From Macrotrachela quadricornifera (taxonomy: Eukaryota; Rotifera; Eurotatoria; Philodinida; Philodinidae), in NCBI GenBank assembly GCA_022393335.1, contig JAJEKB010020874.1, positions 33,868 through 97,867 on the forward strand: 64,000 bases of DNA, read 5' to 3'. The translations under genes were made by a program, and so were the position numbers. The notes below the pieces were generated by a model. The model did not search any database. It saw nothing but the letters and a program-made list of their open reading frames with translations, and was not told the DNA's origin. The stretch's first letter is position 1, and every line of letters starts with the position of its first letter. Shown here in pieces: positions 35,860-47,676 of this stretch.

Positions 35860-38800
35860 TTCGTCCCGATTTTTCTGCTACGTAAAATACATTTTTTATT
35901 ACTCAACAACAATCGAATAAAAAACTTGACTTTGCATCTTATCATATATTTATTCTTCCCAACTTATTTTTGCATTTTTCTGCACAACTACTGTAGTGTC
36001 AAAATACGAGATAGATTATGTGGTCGAATAAATTTCGAAAGAACGGCAAGACTCATTAAAGTCCTCGACACATTAGACGAGCCTGCCATAATAGAAGACT
36101 TCCCTTAGACAAACGAAGCAAAAGATACTTTAAAAAGTCTCCATTTTAAAATTGATTTTTTTTTATTGACTTCTAAAACTTTTTGTTTCTTTTACCATAT
36201 ATGTACATATTAATATATATACGTTTTTTTATTATAGATAATATTTTGCTTCTATTGTCTTAGCAGCATGCCAGCGCAGAGTTGGACAAACTATAAAAAA
36301 AAAGCTAATATGAAATAATTATGTTTTCTATCTTACAAGATATGTCTTGGTGTTATTCAAGTACTTTTTCAAAGTGTGTTGTGAAGAAATCTTTTAGATT
36401 TTCTCCCTGAAAATATTTATTTCAACAATCATACGATCTAATTAAATTAATGTCCATTCAAAACTATGGCATATGAAGAGCTCTTTTTGAAATAAGGACA
36501 TTTTCAATCAAAATCCGGCGTCTATTATTTAATATCTCGCTCCATTTATACACTTTTTTCTAGAAATTTTAGCACATTTTTACCATAAAAGATCTCACTC
36601 AAAATTGGAAAAATATATTTCTGAGGGCGTATAATCAGCGATGCGAAGATGCTTTTCGAAACAGACGTAAAAGATTATATAATCATTCTAAACATGTTCT
36701 CAATTTCCCTTTTTCTGTAAATTGTTTCTTCGTACACAACCATATTCATTCCAATTAGCTAGACACAAATATCGACGATGATGATACATTTCATTTTGAA
36801 CTAGTTCTATGTATTCGAGCCTATTCTTAACGTAAGTAACTAACTTAAATAATTTTTATTGAAAAATGTTTATTTTAAGTGATTTATACTCTTGGATACA
36901 AGTAATTCTCCCTCTTTATTTCTATACTATTATACTTTGCATTAAGTTTATGACTAGCTGAAGATAAGACATAAGAATTTTATTTCATTATAATCTATAC
37001 TATATCGAAATAAAACTCTTATGCCATATCTTTATTTGATCATAAAATTAATACAAAGTATGATATTATATAAAGAAATAGGGAGAAAATCTCTTATCTG
37101 ACAATGTAGTTATATGGAATACAAATATCTTTAGTGATAGATCGTATGCTTTTACAAAAAGTGGTGTTATTATAGATCACACCAATTTTTTACAATATGG
37201 TGTCTGTATTGTTTCAAGAACATTTTTCTAGTCAAAAATTATTTTCTTTTTGTTGCATGAAAGCATTATCCAGTTCTTTTTTCATCGTACGAGCGCAGGA
37301 TAAGCAAAATAAATACGTTTACTAACGATGTATTGGCAAAAAATGGATTAAAATTGGAACTTTTCGTTGAGAACACTAAAAATTTCGACTTTTCTTTAAA
37401 GAAATAATAGAAGGCCTCCTTGTGACTTTTGAACGATAAGAGGTCTTCTAATGTATTGAGGGCTATACTTACTTTTCATCGATTTTTTCAACAAATCTTT
37501 TCTGTCTGTCTTTTTACTTGATTGATGTTTAGGCATCGAAATTTATTATGGCAATAAAAAAAATAAAATGTTATTTCATTTATTTTTCATCATATATGAC
37601 ATTGACATCCTTGGCAATGAATGAAAAAGAGTAATGTATTTTGATCAAAGTAAGACTGAAAAAACATGAATATTATATATTCGAAAAATTTTCATTTTAA
37701 ATAATAAAAAAAAAGTTCAATGAATGTAGGAGAAATCTTACATTGAATATACCTACATTGTCAAAATCATATTCATAATACATGTATCTCAAAGAAATTG
37801 TGTCTATTATTCGCGATAGTCCTATTAGACAACTAGCTGAAGTACCTGGCTTTGTCAGAGGAAATTCAACATATCATTTAGAATAAATTGAAAAGCAGCA
37901 GCCTTATGGTTTCCTATAAGTTACTGAATTTGGATGTCGTAAAATATGCTCAAAATCCTTTCCGTTTTTAGCTCTTTGAGAAAATCGAAAATTTGCATTC
38001 TTGGTGCTGTAATAAATACATCTTTTTTCTTCCACGTACAAATGCATTTTATTGTCAAAATAAAGATCAGCTTTTGGTGATGCTAATTTAAACTTATTTT
38101 TAGAAGGACATCTTCTATGATTTATTCGTTTAGCGTCGTAGCAGAGAGGCTTCGCCACTAGAACTGAAAGGATATGCTTGGCAAGTTTAAGAATAACGTA
38201 AATTTGTCAATAAGAACGAGAGTATATGTATATTCAATAGAGAATGAGAATATTCTCCAGAAACAAAAGATAAGAGGAAAAGAGAGAAATTATGACATCA
38301 ATTCGCCTTAGCAGCTAGAACAAATGATATTTGCAATAAAATTTATATGAGAGAAGAAAAGAGAAGTATGAGATAGTAAATGTAGCTGTTGATGATCGTA
38401 TGGACCTTACATATGTAATAGTTTCATGTAAAGTAAACTCTTTTTCCTCTGCTGAAAAAACAGGTGGATTAACAATGATTCACCAGTCCTCACAAGATTA
38501 AACTTTTGCTCCTCTTAACATTTTATAAAACACAATTGAAATTATCCTGTGAAGTTCATAGCAAGAAAAGTAAAGTCTATTTTGTTCCATGGACTAGGAC
38601 AGAGATTTTCGATATGCAGCTCTTAGTGGCGCAAGTCATATTTAAAAATGGGGATGATTGCGGTAGAATATTTCTTTAATTTGAGATATATTTTTTGTGA
38701 GGTTCAATAGAGAACACAGGTGACTATGCCTTACAGCTGAGTTGTTGACCAGATAACAGGATATATGTAGGTTTATAGAAGTAGACTTCCTCTATCCAAT

Positions 38801-40089
38801 GACGTATGTATTATCGGATTCTGTTGCATACCGCGAGAAAATTCATAGACATAATGTTGAGTGGATATCTGTTATCGGATCAATGGTCAACGTTTGAGTT
38901 GATCTTCGGGGGCATACGCGTGGATGAGGTTGTGGTTTTATTCAAGATCATCAAGTAACAGTCACAGCAGATCCACCTACGTTACAACTGTCCATACCTA
39001 TGATCACCATACCCTAACTTTTCACCATTGTTATTTGACCTTTAATCCATTAGCAGATACTCACTCAACATTATGTGTATGGACTTAGGTGAAGTTAGCA
39101 CACGATTCGAGTAAAATCCGCCAAGATTCGTTCAGGAACATGTATCAAGTGTTCTAAGCGAGTTTTAAGTACAACTCGATGAGCTCTATCGAATGGTATA
39201 ATTTGATGGTGTACCAGTGAGTAGCGCTAGCATTTGTATGGGTGTTAGTACGAGCACAGTAAATGCGATGGATGTGTTAATAGAGACTTTTGAGGTGTTA
39301 GTGTGTGGAAACTAACATATATAGAGTGAGTTCGCGTGTTTCCAGAAGAAAATTATCTACTAAAAGCCATGAAACGATGGCATATATCCAAGCCAGAATG
39401 TAGAATAAAGAATTCTGTGTGTGTTAGTGTTTACCTCTTTTGGCGTTTTTACACAGATCATAAGTGACATTCTAGGTAGTAGTGTGGAAAGGAATCAATT
39501 TTTAGCCTTTATGAACTATTTTTTTCCTTTATGAGTTGGACAAAGCGGATGAAAGTGGCTGTTAGTACACATAACTCTCTGAGTTGTGGATGTTAGTGAA
39601 GGTAATCTATGTCGGTTTTTATAAAGTTAGGTGATTGTGGTGATAGCATAAATTACTAATACCCCTAACTCATATATATATATACCTTTTTTGTTCTGTG
39701 TGGTTCTGGTTGTTATATATATTTTGTTTTCTTTCTGTTGAATATGTGTTGTTCTGGTGACTGCACATATATATCTTTTCTTTCTTTTCTGTGGAACACG
39801 TGTTGTTATATTGATCATCATGAGACCGTAATGATCTTTTTTGCATCATTTCATTTTACAATTATTGGGTTTAATATAAGTGTTTTTTGAACTTTTTTAT
39901 AATGTGATGAATAGCCTGTGACGAACAGTACGCGATACTATAGTTTGCTATTCGACTTGTTCACTTGTAGAGGAAAACTAAGACAAACATCGTTTTTTTC
40001 TAACGGAAGAAAAAAATATATATTAGAATTTTCAACATTTTTGACTTTTTCACCTGAAAAATGTTTACTAATTGGGATCCTTCTTCAAA
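35860..40089. other. long gene-poor region
   Basis: AT-rich with no supported multi-exon gene. The 84-codon minus-strand frame at 37904-38158 (MAKPLCYDAKRINHRRCPSK at its start) has less biased composition than its surroundings and could be a gene or transposon fragment, but I recognise no family. A TA-rich microsatellite lies near 39670-39690. Confidence 0.4.
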
Positions 40090-40633
40090 CATTTAGTATG
40101 GGAATTGATAGTCTACAACGAATAATATCGAATATCATCGCAGTTCAATATTTTATTCGTTCACCTTCACAATCAATAAGAGATAAACATCTACAAATAT
40201 GACTTCTATATTTTAGATCATTATCTTGCTGTAGACGCCAGTTTTGACCTATGTGGTCTAAAAGGGAAGCACAAATAAGTAATATTATGTTATTTTCTTT
40301 CATTACATACGTCTGGCAACAGGAAGAAGATAACCTTCAAGGATTAAAGCATAATATGGACTCTCAAGATTGTATCGGAACGTATGATAGGTCAATATTA
40401 GGAGTTTTCGTCCACCATCGAACTATATTACGAAAAAGTTGAAATGAAGCTTCATCTGCCAATATCGTATTAGTAAAATCATCATTTTTATGCTTTTCAG
40501 TCCATTGTACACGTTGTTCTTTTTCATTAGATGTTAAAATATGAGTAGACTGTAGTAAAACATTTTTATAACCATATTTATGAACATGACGACTAATCGT
40601 TGATGTTGATACTAATTTGTGGTACATTTTCAA
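40090..40633 (-). pseudogene. Tc1/mariner-family transposase remnant
   Basis: The minus strand opens with a helix-turn-helix segment (STISRHVHKYGYKNVLL), then an EKEQRVQWTEKHKND segment and TILADEASFQL containing the first catalytic Asp. The frame stops at 40364. About 110 bp further, in another stretch, it reads WRLQQDNDLKYRS, matching the QQDNDPKH block with the second catalytic Asp. The third block is not recognisable. Stops and frameshifts make it inactive. Terminal repeats were not found. Confidence 0.8.
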
Positions 40634-40639
40634 TAATTT

Positions 40640-41409
40640 TTATTTTATTTCGGTATCGAAAAGGAAAGAAATCACACTTCTATATGTGTTACGTTGTAAT
40701 CTTCTTGAAGTTTATTACACACATGCTCTCCACATAAAATGAACGTCTATATATAGGTTGACAAAGGGAAAAAAACACATAGAGATACAGCAGGAAAATC
40801 CCATGAAATAATATGATAACTAAGCTACTGAAGAGAGAGGACTAATCCCTCATATATGGTAGATAGGAAAATACCTTTCAATAGAGAAAGTGACAAGAGA
40901 GGGAAATACCTGTACAAAAAGAATAGAAGGAAACAATCCTATCGATAGAGAGAATGGCAAGAGAAGATAATACATATGTAAGAAAAAGAGAATATAACAT
41001 ATATACTATCATAGTGATGATCGTTCTTATGCACTGCCTCTGAATAAGATGCAGGGCATAACAATATGTATAGCGTGTAGTATGTCTGTCGAGAGTTTAG
41101 TCTCCAAAAACTTATCTATGTAGTTGCTTATAATAGTAGAGAAAACGTTTAAAGAAGAAAAATTACTTTTGTGCAAGTTTTTTTGCAAACACCTGTACCA
41201 TGAGGTTCCTTTCCGACAAGTTTTGCACACCTGGTTTAAGCTATCGACAATCAGATTATACCATTCGATAGAGTTCATCGAGTTGTACCTGGAACATGTT
41301 CCTGAACGAACCTTGGCGGGATTTTACTTGAATTTTGTGTTAATGTCACCTACATATATTTTTCATTCTTAATTTATTGACGATGTATTGTGTTGTAATT
41401 GTTATTCCA
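40640..41409. other. intergenic
   Basis: A-rich, with AGAGAG/AAGAGA words at 40830-40970. No supported gene, although the minus frame at 41027-41278 could be a further decayed part of the adjacent nuclease pseudogene. Confidence 0.35.
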
Positions 41410-42236
41410 CTAACAGGACTGCATTGATTTTGTTCTAATCCAGATGGGCATAAAAAAACGGAAAATTTGTTTCGATTATGATATGATCGATGATACTATC
41501 TTGACCAACGAGCCATTTATTAAATAATTTGTGAAGCTCTTCATCATCTTAAAGAATAATTGAGCCGTTCAGTCCAATAAATGAATTTTCGAAACAGTTT
41601 AAGAAGTTGTTAATAATATTTAAATTACTTTTAGGATTGGCACAGTGCCAGAGAATGTTGTGATTGGGTTTTAAATGTTGCTTTGATTCATTCAGCATTG
41701 CTGGAAAAGAATTTTCTCTACGACCATGAAGAACAAATGGAATTTATAGTTCTGCTGCTAATCTAACTTCAAATTTGAACATAGGTAATTGAAAATCAAA
41801 AATATCTGCTTGTAGCGTCGAATCCACAGTCGCTGATGGCCGCATTCTTTATATTTAAATTAAGTTTATTTTTAAAAATATTCTCCAGTTGTTCCAATAC
41901 ACTTTGTGGTTTTGTTGGAAGGTATGTGGAATGAATTCCGTATGTTTTCATAATTTTAGCATTTGAATTTTCGACCTCGTAATTTATGAACCAACGATGG
42001 TATTGATGACGATTATCAATTCACGTAATTTTTCTTTCCTGAGCAAGTTGCATATTGAAATCATTTTTATTAAATCCATATTTAAAAAATAAATCTATAT
42101 GGCAATGTCCATCATAGAGTGGTAATGTTAATGGCAAGTGGTATTTCTTTTTGCATAAACATATGTTGTAATAATTGTTTTCACAAATATCATTCATTTT
42201 TTTAAATAATCTGTAACTGATACAACGAATCGACAA
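41410..42236 (-). pseudogene. decayed TatD-family deoxyribonuclease
   Basis: The minus strand begins after a good acceptor (CTTCTTTTGCAG, ending at 42237) and reads LPLYDGHCHIDLFF, whose HxH is the metal-binding start of TatD nucleases. After a stop at about 42021 and a frame change it continues HQYHRWFINYE, then KTYGIHSTYLP and AAISDCGFD (equivalent of GECGLD). A further shift gives RLAAEL, a stop, then IPFVLHGRRE, HNILWHCANP, NSFIGLNGSI and IETNFPFF (equivalent of ETDSPYL). All metal-site segments are in the right order, but at least two frameshifts and two stops interrupt them. It probably derives from a TATDN-like host gene; upstream exons were not found. Confidence 0.75.
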
Positions 42237-43513
42237 CTGCAAAAGAAGAAAAAAACAACATTTTTATAGATACACTTCAAACAAACGGCCGTGTCTGACA
42301 TCAGCCCAACGATAAAACAAGATTAAGCATATCCTATTGTCAATTAGCCTGTTAAACAATTAGACTATCCTTATCATACAACAAATCAATGATCATCAGC
42401 TATCTACAACTCCCAATTATCATTTACCACAATACACTTTTTAATCTTCCATAATCACTTTCATTTCATCAAGACTCAAATCCTGTGTCTATACAACATA
42501 GTAAATTCATTTATACTATCTGCTTTAATCTCGATATAATCAAATATGGATAGATAATTTTGTTTTTGATCATATCAATTAGAATTAATACGAATAGCTG
42601 ATATTTCGATTTCATTTCGAGTCAATATGAATAGAAAATTTTCATCATATAAAAAAGGAAAGTAAGAATATTCAAGAAATAATCGAAAAAAATACCTTAT
42701 TCACATAGATCATTCATGTTCATTCAGTCTGTCTTACCTTTCTTACATGTAATTTATAAAGGTAATATCGAATACTTGTACGTACTTTGGTTTTATGTTG
42801 TGAAAAGTGTTCCACCCTAACATCAGGGTCGACACCCTCCATATAAATACAAATAAGTTATGACCATTAATCATTAGTAATGTCGATTAGTTTGAATTAT
42901 CTCAACTTTCGCATTTATATTTCCTCAAATAACATCCAATACAATTTCATCTATTTTCATCAATCTTACATTTCGTATTTATATTTTCTCAAATAATATC
43001 TAATATAAAATAAAAACTTATTCTAGTTTATTTTGGTGAGAAGTGTTCCATCTGAACACGAGAGGCGACAGACCTCGTATAAATACAAATAAGTGATTCA
43101 CATAAATTGTTTCTTCGTCATGTCATTTTATCAATCATATTTTTCTCACGTATATCTTCTACAAAGAAGAACAGCTATAGTAATAAAAAAAATTCATCTT
43201 GGTTATGTTGTGAAGAATATATTTCATTCATGTTATGAACAACCACTTATTTGTATAATAATTCATTTGACTATTTCGTGCTTCTTGATATTCTTTTCTC
43301 CATTATTTACTTCTTTTGAAGCCGCTTTAAATAACTGAATGAGAAAGATAACAATAATATCAACAACATCATAAACAATATCAATGTATTCTGTAATATT
43401 TCATTATCTTATTATAAAATAATAATAAAATTTCATAATATCATTCCTGATGATGTGTTCAGTCCGAACACGAAAGCTTGAATCCATATCTTGTATTTCT
43501 GATTAAAATAAGA
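42237..43513. other. intergenic with three diverged repeat units
   Basis: Three related units with the core GTGTTC...GAACAC start near 42807, 43043 and 43455. The first two also share CGACA-loop hairpins and the tail TATAAATACAAATAAGT. Words such as ATTTATATTTTCTCAAATAA recur between them. No protein-coding gene is supported. Confidence 0.5.
43447..43496 (+). ncRNA. possible hammerhead-ribozyme-like motif
   Basis: CTGATGA (43447-43453) is followed by one T, then a perfect 6-bp stem GTGTTC/GAACAC closed by AGTCC, then GAAA (43472-43475). This is the order of the hammerhead core (CUGANGA, stem II, GAAA). A GTA that could be the cleavage site follows near 43492. The extra T and the weak stems I and III argue against certainty. 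The related units at 42807 and 43043 have lost CTGATGA. Confidence 0.3.
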
Positions 43514-43521
43514 TTTTGTAA

Positions 43522-44952
43522 CAATGGCGTATTCATGGGCTGGCAAATGGGCAATTGCCCAACGAATTTAGAGATTTGCCCATTGAAATTTTACTTTTAC
43601 AAAATGTTTTGTTTATTTTTGAATTAATTAGATAATAAGTATATTTTTTCTTTTGCCGCAGCCACATGTGCTCTCTGCTTGTTCTTTCAAGAAAGAGCAG
43701 ATAACAAAGGCTTTTTGTTGCTATCTGTACGCCTCTTTTACAATAGAGAGAATTTTTGATGTTTCTAGACCTGCTCAGACTATAGTTCTTGTTTTCATAC
43801 ATGAGGAGGTACTATTAAAAATAACGGAACCAACCTGATTTTTTTAATTTTATTCTTCATTCAATTTTTGATATAACTATTTTTTGGACGTAACATAACA
43901 TGGGAAAAAGATGAATATAAAGGTGGATATTGCACAAGTTATCAAAGTGTCGAGGGTTGTTAAAAATACAACAAAAAAGAACATATTTGCCGTTAACATT
44001 CGCCACCTATGTGAACATTAGTAGTAACAGATGTATCTGAGTGTGATAAGAATTTCGCGGTCTTTTTCAAGCTTAAGTTAGCCATTGTCATGTAAAAAAT
44101 CTGAAGAATCGAAGGAAATTGTCTAAAAGATTTCTCCAAATTTGAATATTCTTTAAGTCCGGAATAGGCCTAGGGCAGTTCACTATTCCAAATTCAGAGA
44201 AACTAGTCAAGAGAACTGATCTATGTTTCACAAGTCTTTACTAGGAATGGATCTAATTTTAGAACTTATTTATCTCCGTCGAATTGTAACATCTTTTATC
44301 TGAAATCAACGAGAAGAAAATTAAGTTCCTATCAGAAGAACTATTAAACAGTTCCTAAGATCAGAACTGATATGGAACTGTTTTAGGCCTAACCCGGAAA
44401 TAAAGTACCTAATATTTTTCTCAAAATCTAGAAAAAATTGCCTATTGAATGTCTTGAAACTTGGGTTTTCTCTGAATTCAGAAAAAAATTCTTCAATATA
44501 TTTCTCAAAGATATCGGAGAGGTTGCCTAATAAGTTTTTCAGGGTGGGACCACATAGACTTACAAAATCTCCAAAACCACAGAAAGTTACGGCTGAAATT
44601 TTCAGGAGCAAAGAATAAAACTCCTATTTTCCGTTGGTCATGCCGCTTCTGTAAATCTGAATGAAATATTGGAATTGTATACAGAAATGCATCATCGTTA
44701 TCTTGATTTTGGTTTTTGGATTTGAACCATAAATGTTACCAGTGGAAAGATGAACAATAGACTAAAATACATTTGACGCGTGTCTAAGATTTGAATTTAA
44801 TGCATATGTGATTAAAAGAACCTTATTTCTTTTTTTTATATACTTTTTACGTTATCCATACTCTGATGAAGCAAAAAATAATTTAGCCCATCATTTTTTT
44901 CAGATACAATAGAAGTTCGTCCATTGGTCTAAAAATCCTAGATACGCCACTG
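43522..44952. mobile_element. hAT-like element of about 1.43 kb
   Basis: The left end reads CAATGGCGTATTCA and the right end, read backwards, CAGTGGCGTATCTAGG, a common hAT-type terminus. TTTTGTAA occurs just outside both ends (43514-43521 and 44955-44962), offset by two bases on the right, consistent with an 8-bp duplication with a small end ambiguity. Interior frames (for example 44321-44611, minus) are not recognisable as transposase. Confidence 0.6.
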
Positions 44953-45531
44953 AATTTTGTAATGAGTTTCACAGCAATCCTCTTTACACTTAAAATCAAT
45001 TACCAGCGTCAGCATATCTGGCAAATTGCGGCCTTTTTCATTAGATATTTTCATGAATTGTCAATTACAAAAAGAGGTAGTTCTTCAAATTTTTTTTTAT
45101 ACAAATTTCATTTTGTAGAGCTTTTTCCGCTAATTATTTTAGTAAAAAAAAATTTCCATTATAATCTATAAATGACGATACTAGGGTCAAAATACGAAAG
45201 AATGGTTAAATTGTATTGGAGTCCTCGAGCAATGTTTTTCCGTATTTACACCATCATCTGTTGGTAATAACAGAAAAGGTTTTTTTTACAAAAATGATCA
45301 GCAAAAAAAACTTTACAAAATGGAATATGTTTAAAAAGTTTCAAAGACCTATCTCTTTGTTTTGTTTGACCATCCATGGAAACACTCGACACATTTTGTA
45401 TTTCGATGAAAGACGATATCTTTAAACAATATTTCTAAAACTCGCTTATGTAAAAAAATTTGTTGGTAAAGTTAAATGTCATAATGAAGATATACGAAAA
45501 AACTTTTTTTGAAGACTTTTGGAACATCCTA

Positions 45532-45859
45532 CATCCCACGAAAAAATTCTTAAAAAAAAAACCGCGGTTTTAATAAACCGCGAAAGTCAGACCATTTATG
45601 CGTCTTTTAAAAACCGGTCAAAACCGCGGTTCGTAAATACCGCGGTGACGGTACAGAAAACCGCGGTTTGTACCAAGTTTTTGTAAGTGTAACCGCGGTT
45701 TTCTGTACCGTCACCGCGGTATTTACGAACCGCGGTTTTGACCGGTTTTTAAAAGACGCATAAATGGTCTGACTTTCGCGGTTTATTAAAACCGCGGTAT
45801 TTTTCGAAAAAAACCGCGCTTAACCGCGGTTTTTAGTCGAAAATTTTTTTCGTGGGATG
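45532..45859. repeat. foldback element with a perfect 108-bp CCGCGG-rich hairpin
   Basis: Arms 45561-45668 and 45691-45798 are exact reverse complements over 108 bp with a 22-bp loop. Weaker complementarity extends to CATCCCACGAAAAAA at the left edge and TTTTTTTCGTGGGATG at the right. Several CCGCGG sites per arm contrast with the AT-rich surroundings. No coding capacity; no exact target duplication found. Confidence 0.85.
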
Positions 45860-45873
45860 ACAAAGAATTTCAT

Positions 45874-46083
45874 ATGTATTATTTTAATGATTATCTTCAT
45901 TTAATATTTGAGTTATTAACAAGTATTGTTTTGTCAATAAATGATTCAAGAAATTTAAATAGAATGATACTAACTGATGAACAAAAATTTATTGAAAATA
46001 ATATTCATCATTGTCCAACATATACAATGTCTTATATAAATGATAGACCTTTTGATAAAATGGCAACATTATTAGCATATCAA
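45874..46083 (+). pseudogene. isolated exon-like fragment, family unknown
   Basis: An open stretch of about 70 codons with natural-looking composition (for example LTDEQKFIENNIHH and YTMSYINDRPFDKM) ends at a plausible donor, CAA followed by GTCAGT at 46084. No following exon was found in the 300 bp before the convergent gene, and its upstream side abuts the foldback element. It may be an exon of a gene truncated by that element. No family recognised. Confidence 0.3.
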
Positions 46084-46470
46084 GTCAGTTTTTTTTTTAT
46101 TTTTAATATCTCATTTAAGTTATTCAGTACGAATTTTTTATCTTCTAACAATTTTCATGTTTATTAATTTGATGGAAAATATTCACTTTTACTTTATAGA
46201 GAATCAAATCTGTCGAATATAAAATTATCTTGATTTTCATAGGAATATCAAGAGTAAGAATGTAGTTATTTTTCTGCTTAACAGTGTAGTGAAAATATAG
46301 GAAATTTTCCTTAATTTGCCAATTTATGGATCGTGTTTATATCCCAATCAAAACGTGTATATTCCGGTTAAATAAATTTTAATGTATTATAAATATATTA
46401 AAATAGAAGAAAGCTATGTATAATGTTTATAGTTATAAGATCAATGAAGATAATTAAAAAATAGAATTGG

Positions 46471-47676
46471 TTATGTTTTGTGTTCAGTATTATTAATTGT
46501 TGTTTCTTTTTCTTCATCCCCTAATTTCCATTGTACTTTAGGTGGAATCAATTTAAAATCGATACGACCTATATATTTTTGTGCTAATTGAATCAGTGAT
46601 GTGATGGTTTCATTTGTTAATAATATTGGATGAAGACCTAGTGAGCGAAGATTTGTATTAATACAATTATAATAATGAACTTCTTTTTCTGTTCGTGGAT
46701 TTTTTAAATGTGCTATTTGACATGAAATATTGAGCATATCTTCAGATACTTGTTTAACGAGTTTAGCTAATTCCAAAACAGAAAACATTTGTGTAAATTG
46801 ATTAAATACACGATATTCACCGGGTTTAGCTGGTATTTCACATGCAATTTCTATACATTTTACTGTATCACGAATGTTAATAAATGATCTTGTTTGTCCA
46901 CCTACACCATAAACAGTCAATGGATGATCAATGGCAACTTGAACACAAAAACGATTAAGAACAGTACCAAATATATGATCATAATCAAAACGATTAGCTA
47001 ATATTGGAGATAAATCAATTTCATCAGTATTATAACCATAAACAACACCTTGATTTAAATCTGTTGCTCGTAAATTCCATGTTCGACATGCAAAACTAAT
47101 TTGATCACTATCACTTACTTTTGTTAAATGATAAAAAGAACCAGGCTGTTTTGGATATGGTAAACGATCTGATCGACCATTATGTTCAATAACAATAAAA
47201 CCTTCTTCAACATCAATATTCGGTGTACCATATTCACCCATTGTACCTAATTTAACAAGATGAGTATTCGGAGAATATTCATGTAATGCCCATAAAATAT
47301 TCATATTTCCTACAGTATTATTTATATGTGTTCGAATAGCATGATCATAATCCATCATTGAAAATGGTGCTGATCGTTGTTGAGCAAAATGAACTAATGC
47401 ATCGAATTTTGGTTCACAATTAATTACTTTACATAATGCAGCATAATTAGTAACATCGACATTAACAATATGAATTGTTTTTCCTGTAAGACGATACCAT
47501 TCTTGAATACGTTCATCAAGTGTATAAATGGGTACAAGTGAATTTAAATTATGTTCACGATCCCATTCTCGACGAATAAAATTATCGATAATCGTCACAT
47601 CATGATTTCGAGCAGATAAATGCAGAGCAGATGCCCAACCACAATACCCATCACCACCAGCAACAAGAATTTTCAT
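46471..47676 (-). CDS. SQD1: UDP-sulfoquinovose synthase homologue
   Basis: An intronless gene of 401 residues. It matches the SQD1/SqdB family along its full length: NAD-binding GGDGYCGWA (7-15), DNFIRR (31-36), HFAQQRSAP (96-104), KLGTMGEYGTPN (142-153), the YHLTK active-site motif (Y182, K186, with T145 as third catalytic residue), DLNQGVVYG, and late FNQFT and HYYN motifs. The enzyme makes UDP-sulfoquinovose from UDP-glucose and sulfite, the head-group donor of sulfolipid in plants and bacteria and of some archaeal glycans. All catalytic residues are present. No transit or signal peptide is seen, so it should be cytosolic. The family is not part of standard animal metabolism, and lack of introns beside intron-rich genes suggests horizontal acquisition (inference). 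Its codon use is AT-rich like the host, so any transfer is not recent. Confidence 0.92.
   Translation of the reverse strand: MKILVAGGDGYCGWASALHLSARNHDVTIIDNFIRREWDREHNLNSLVPIYTLDERIQEWYRLTGKTIHIVNVDVTNYAALCKVINCEPKFDALVHFAQQRSAPFSMMDYDHAIRTHINNTVGNMNILWALHEYSPNTHLVKLGTMGEYGTPNIDVEEGFIVIEHNGRSDRLPYPKQPGSFYHLTKVSDSDQISFACRTWNLRATDLNQGVVYGYNTDEIDLSPILANRFDYDHIFGTVLNRFCVQVAIDHPLTVYGVGGQTRSFINIRDTVKCIEIACEIPAKPGEYRVFNQFTQMFSVLELAKLVKQVSEDMLNISCQIAHLKNPRTEKEVHYYNCINTNLRSLGLHPILLTNETITSLIQLAQKYIGRIDFKLIPPKVQWKLGDEEKETTINNTEHKT

Noticed and set aside
43533..44611. Minus-strand frames of 89 and 96 codons within the hAT-like element
   Set aside because: No hAT motif (no hATC block or catalytic segments); probably chance frames in decayed DNA.
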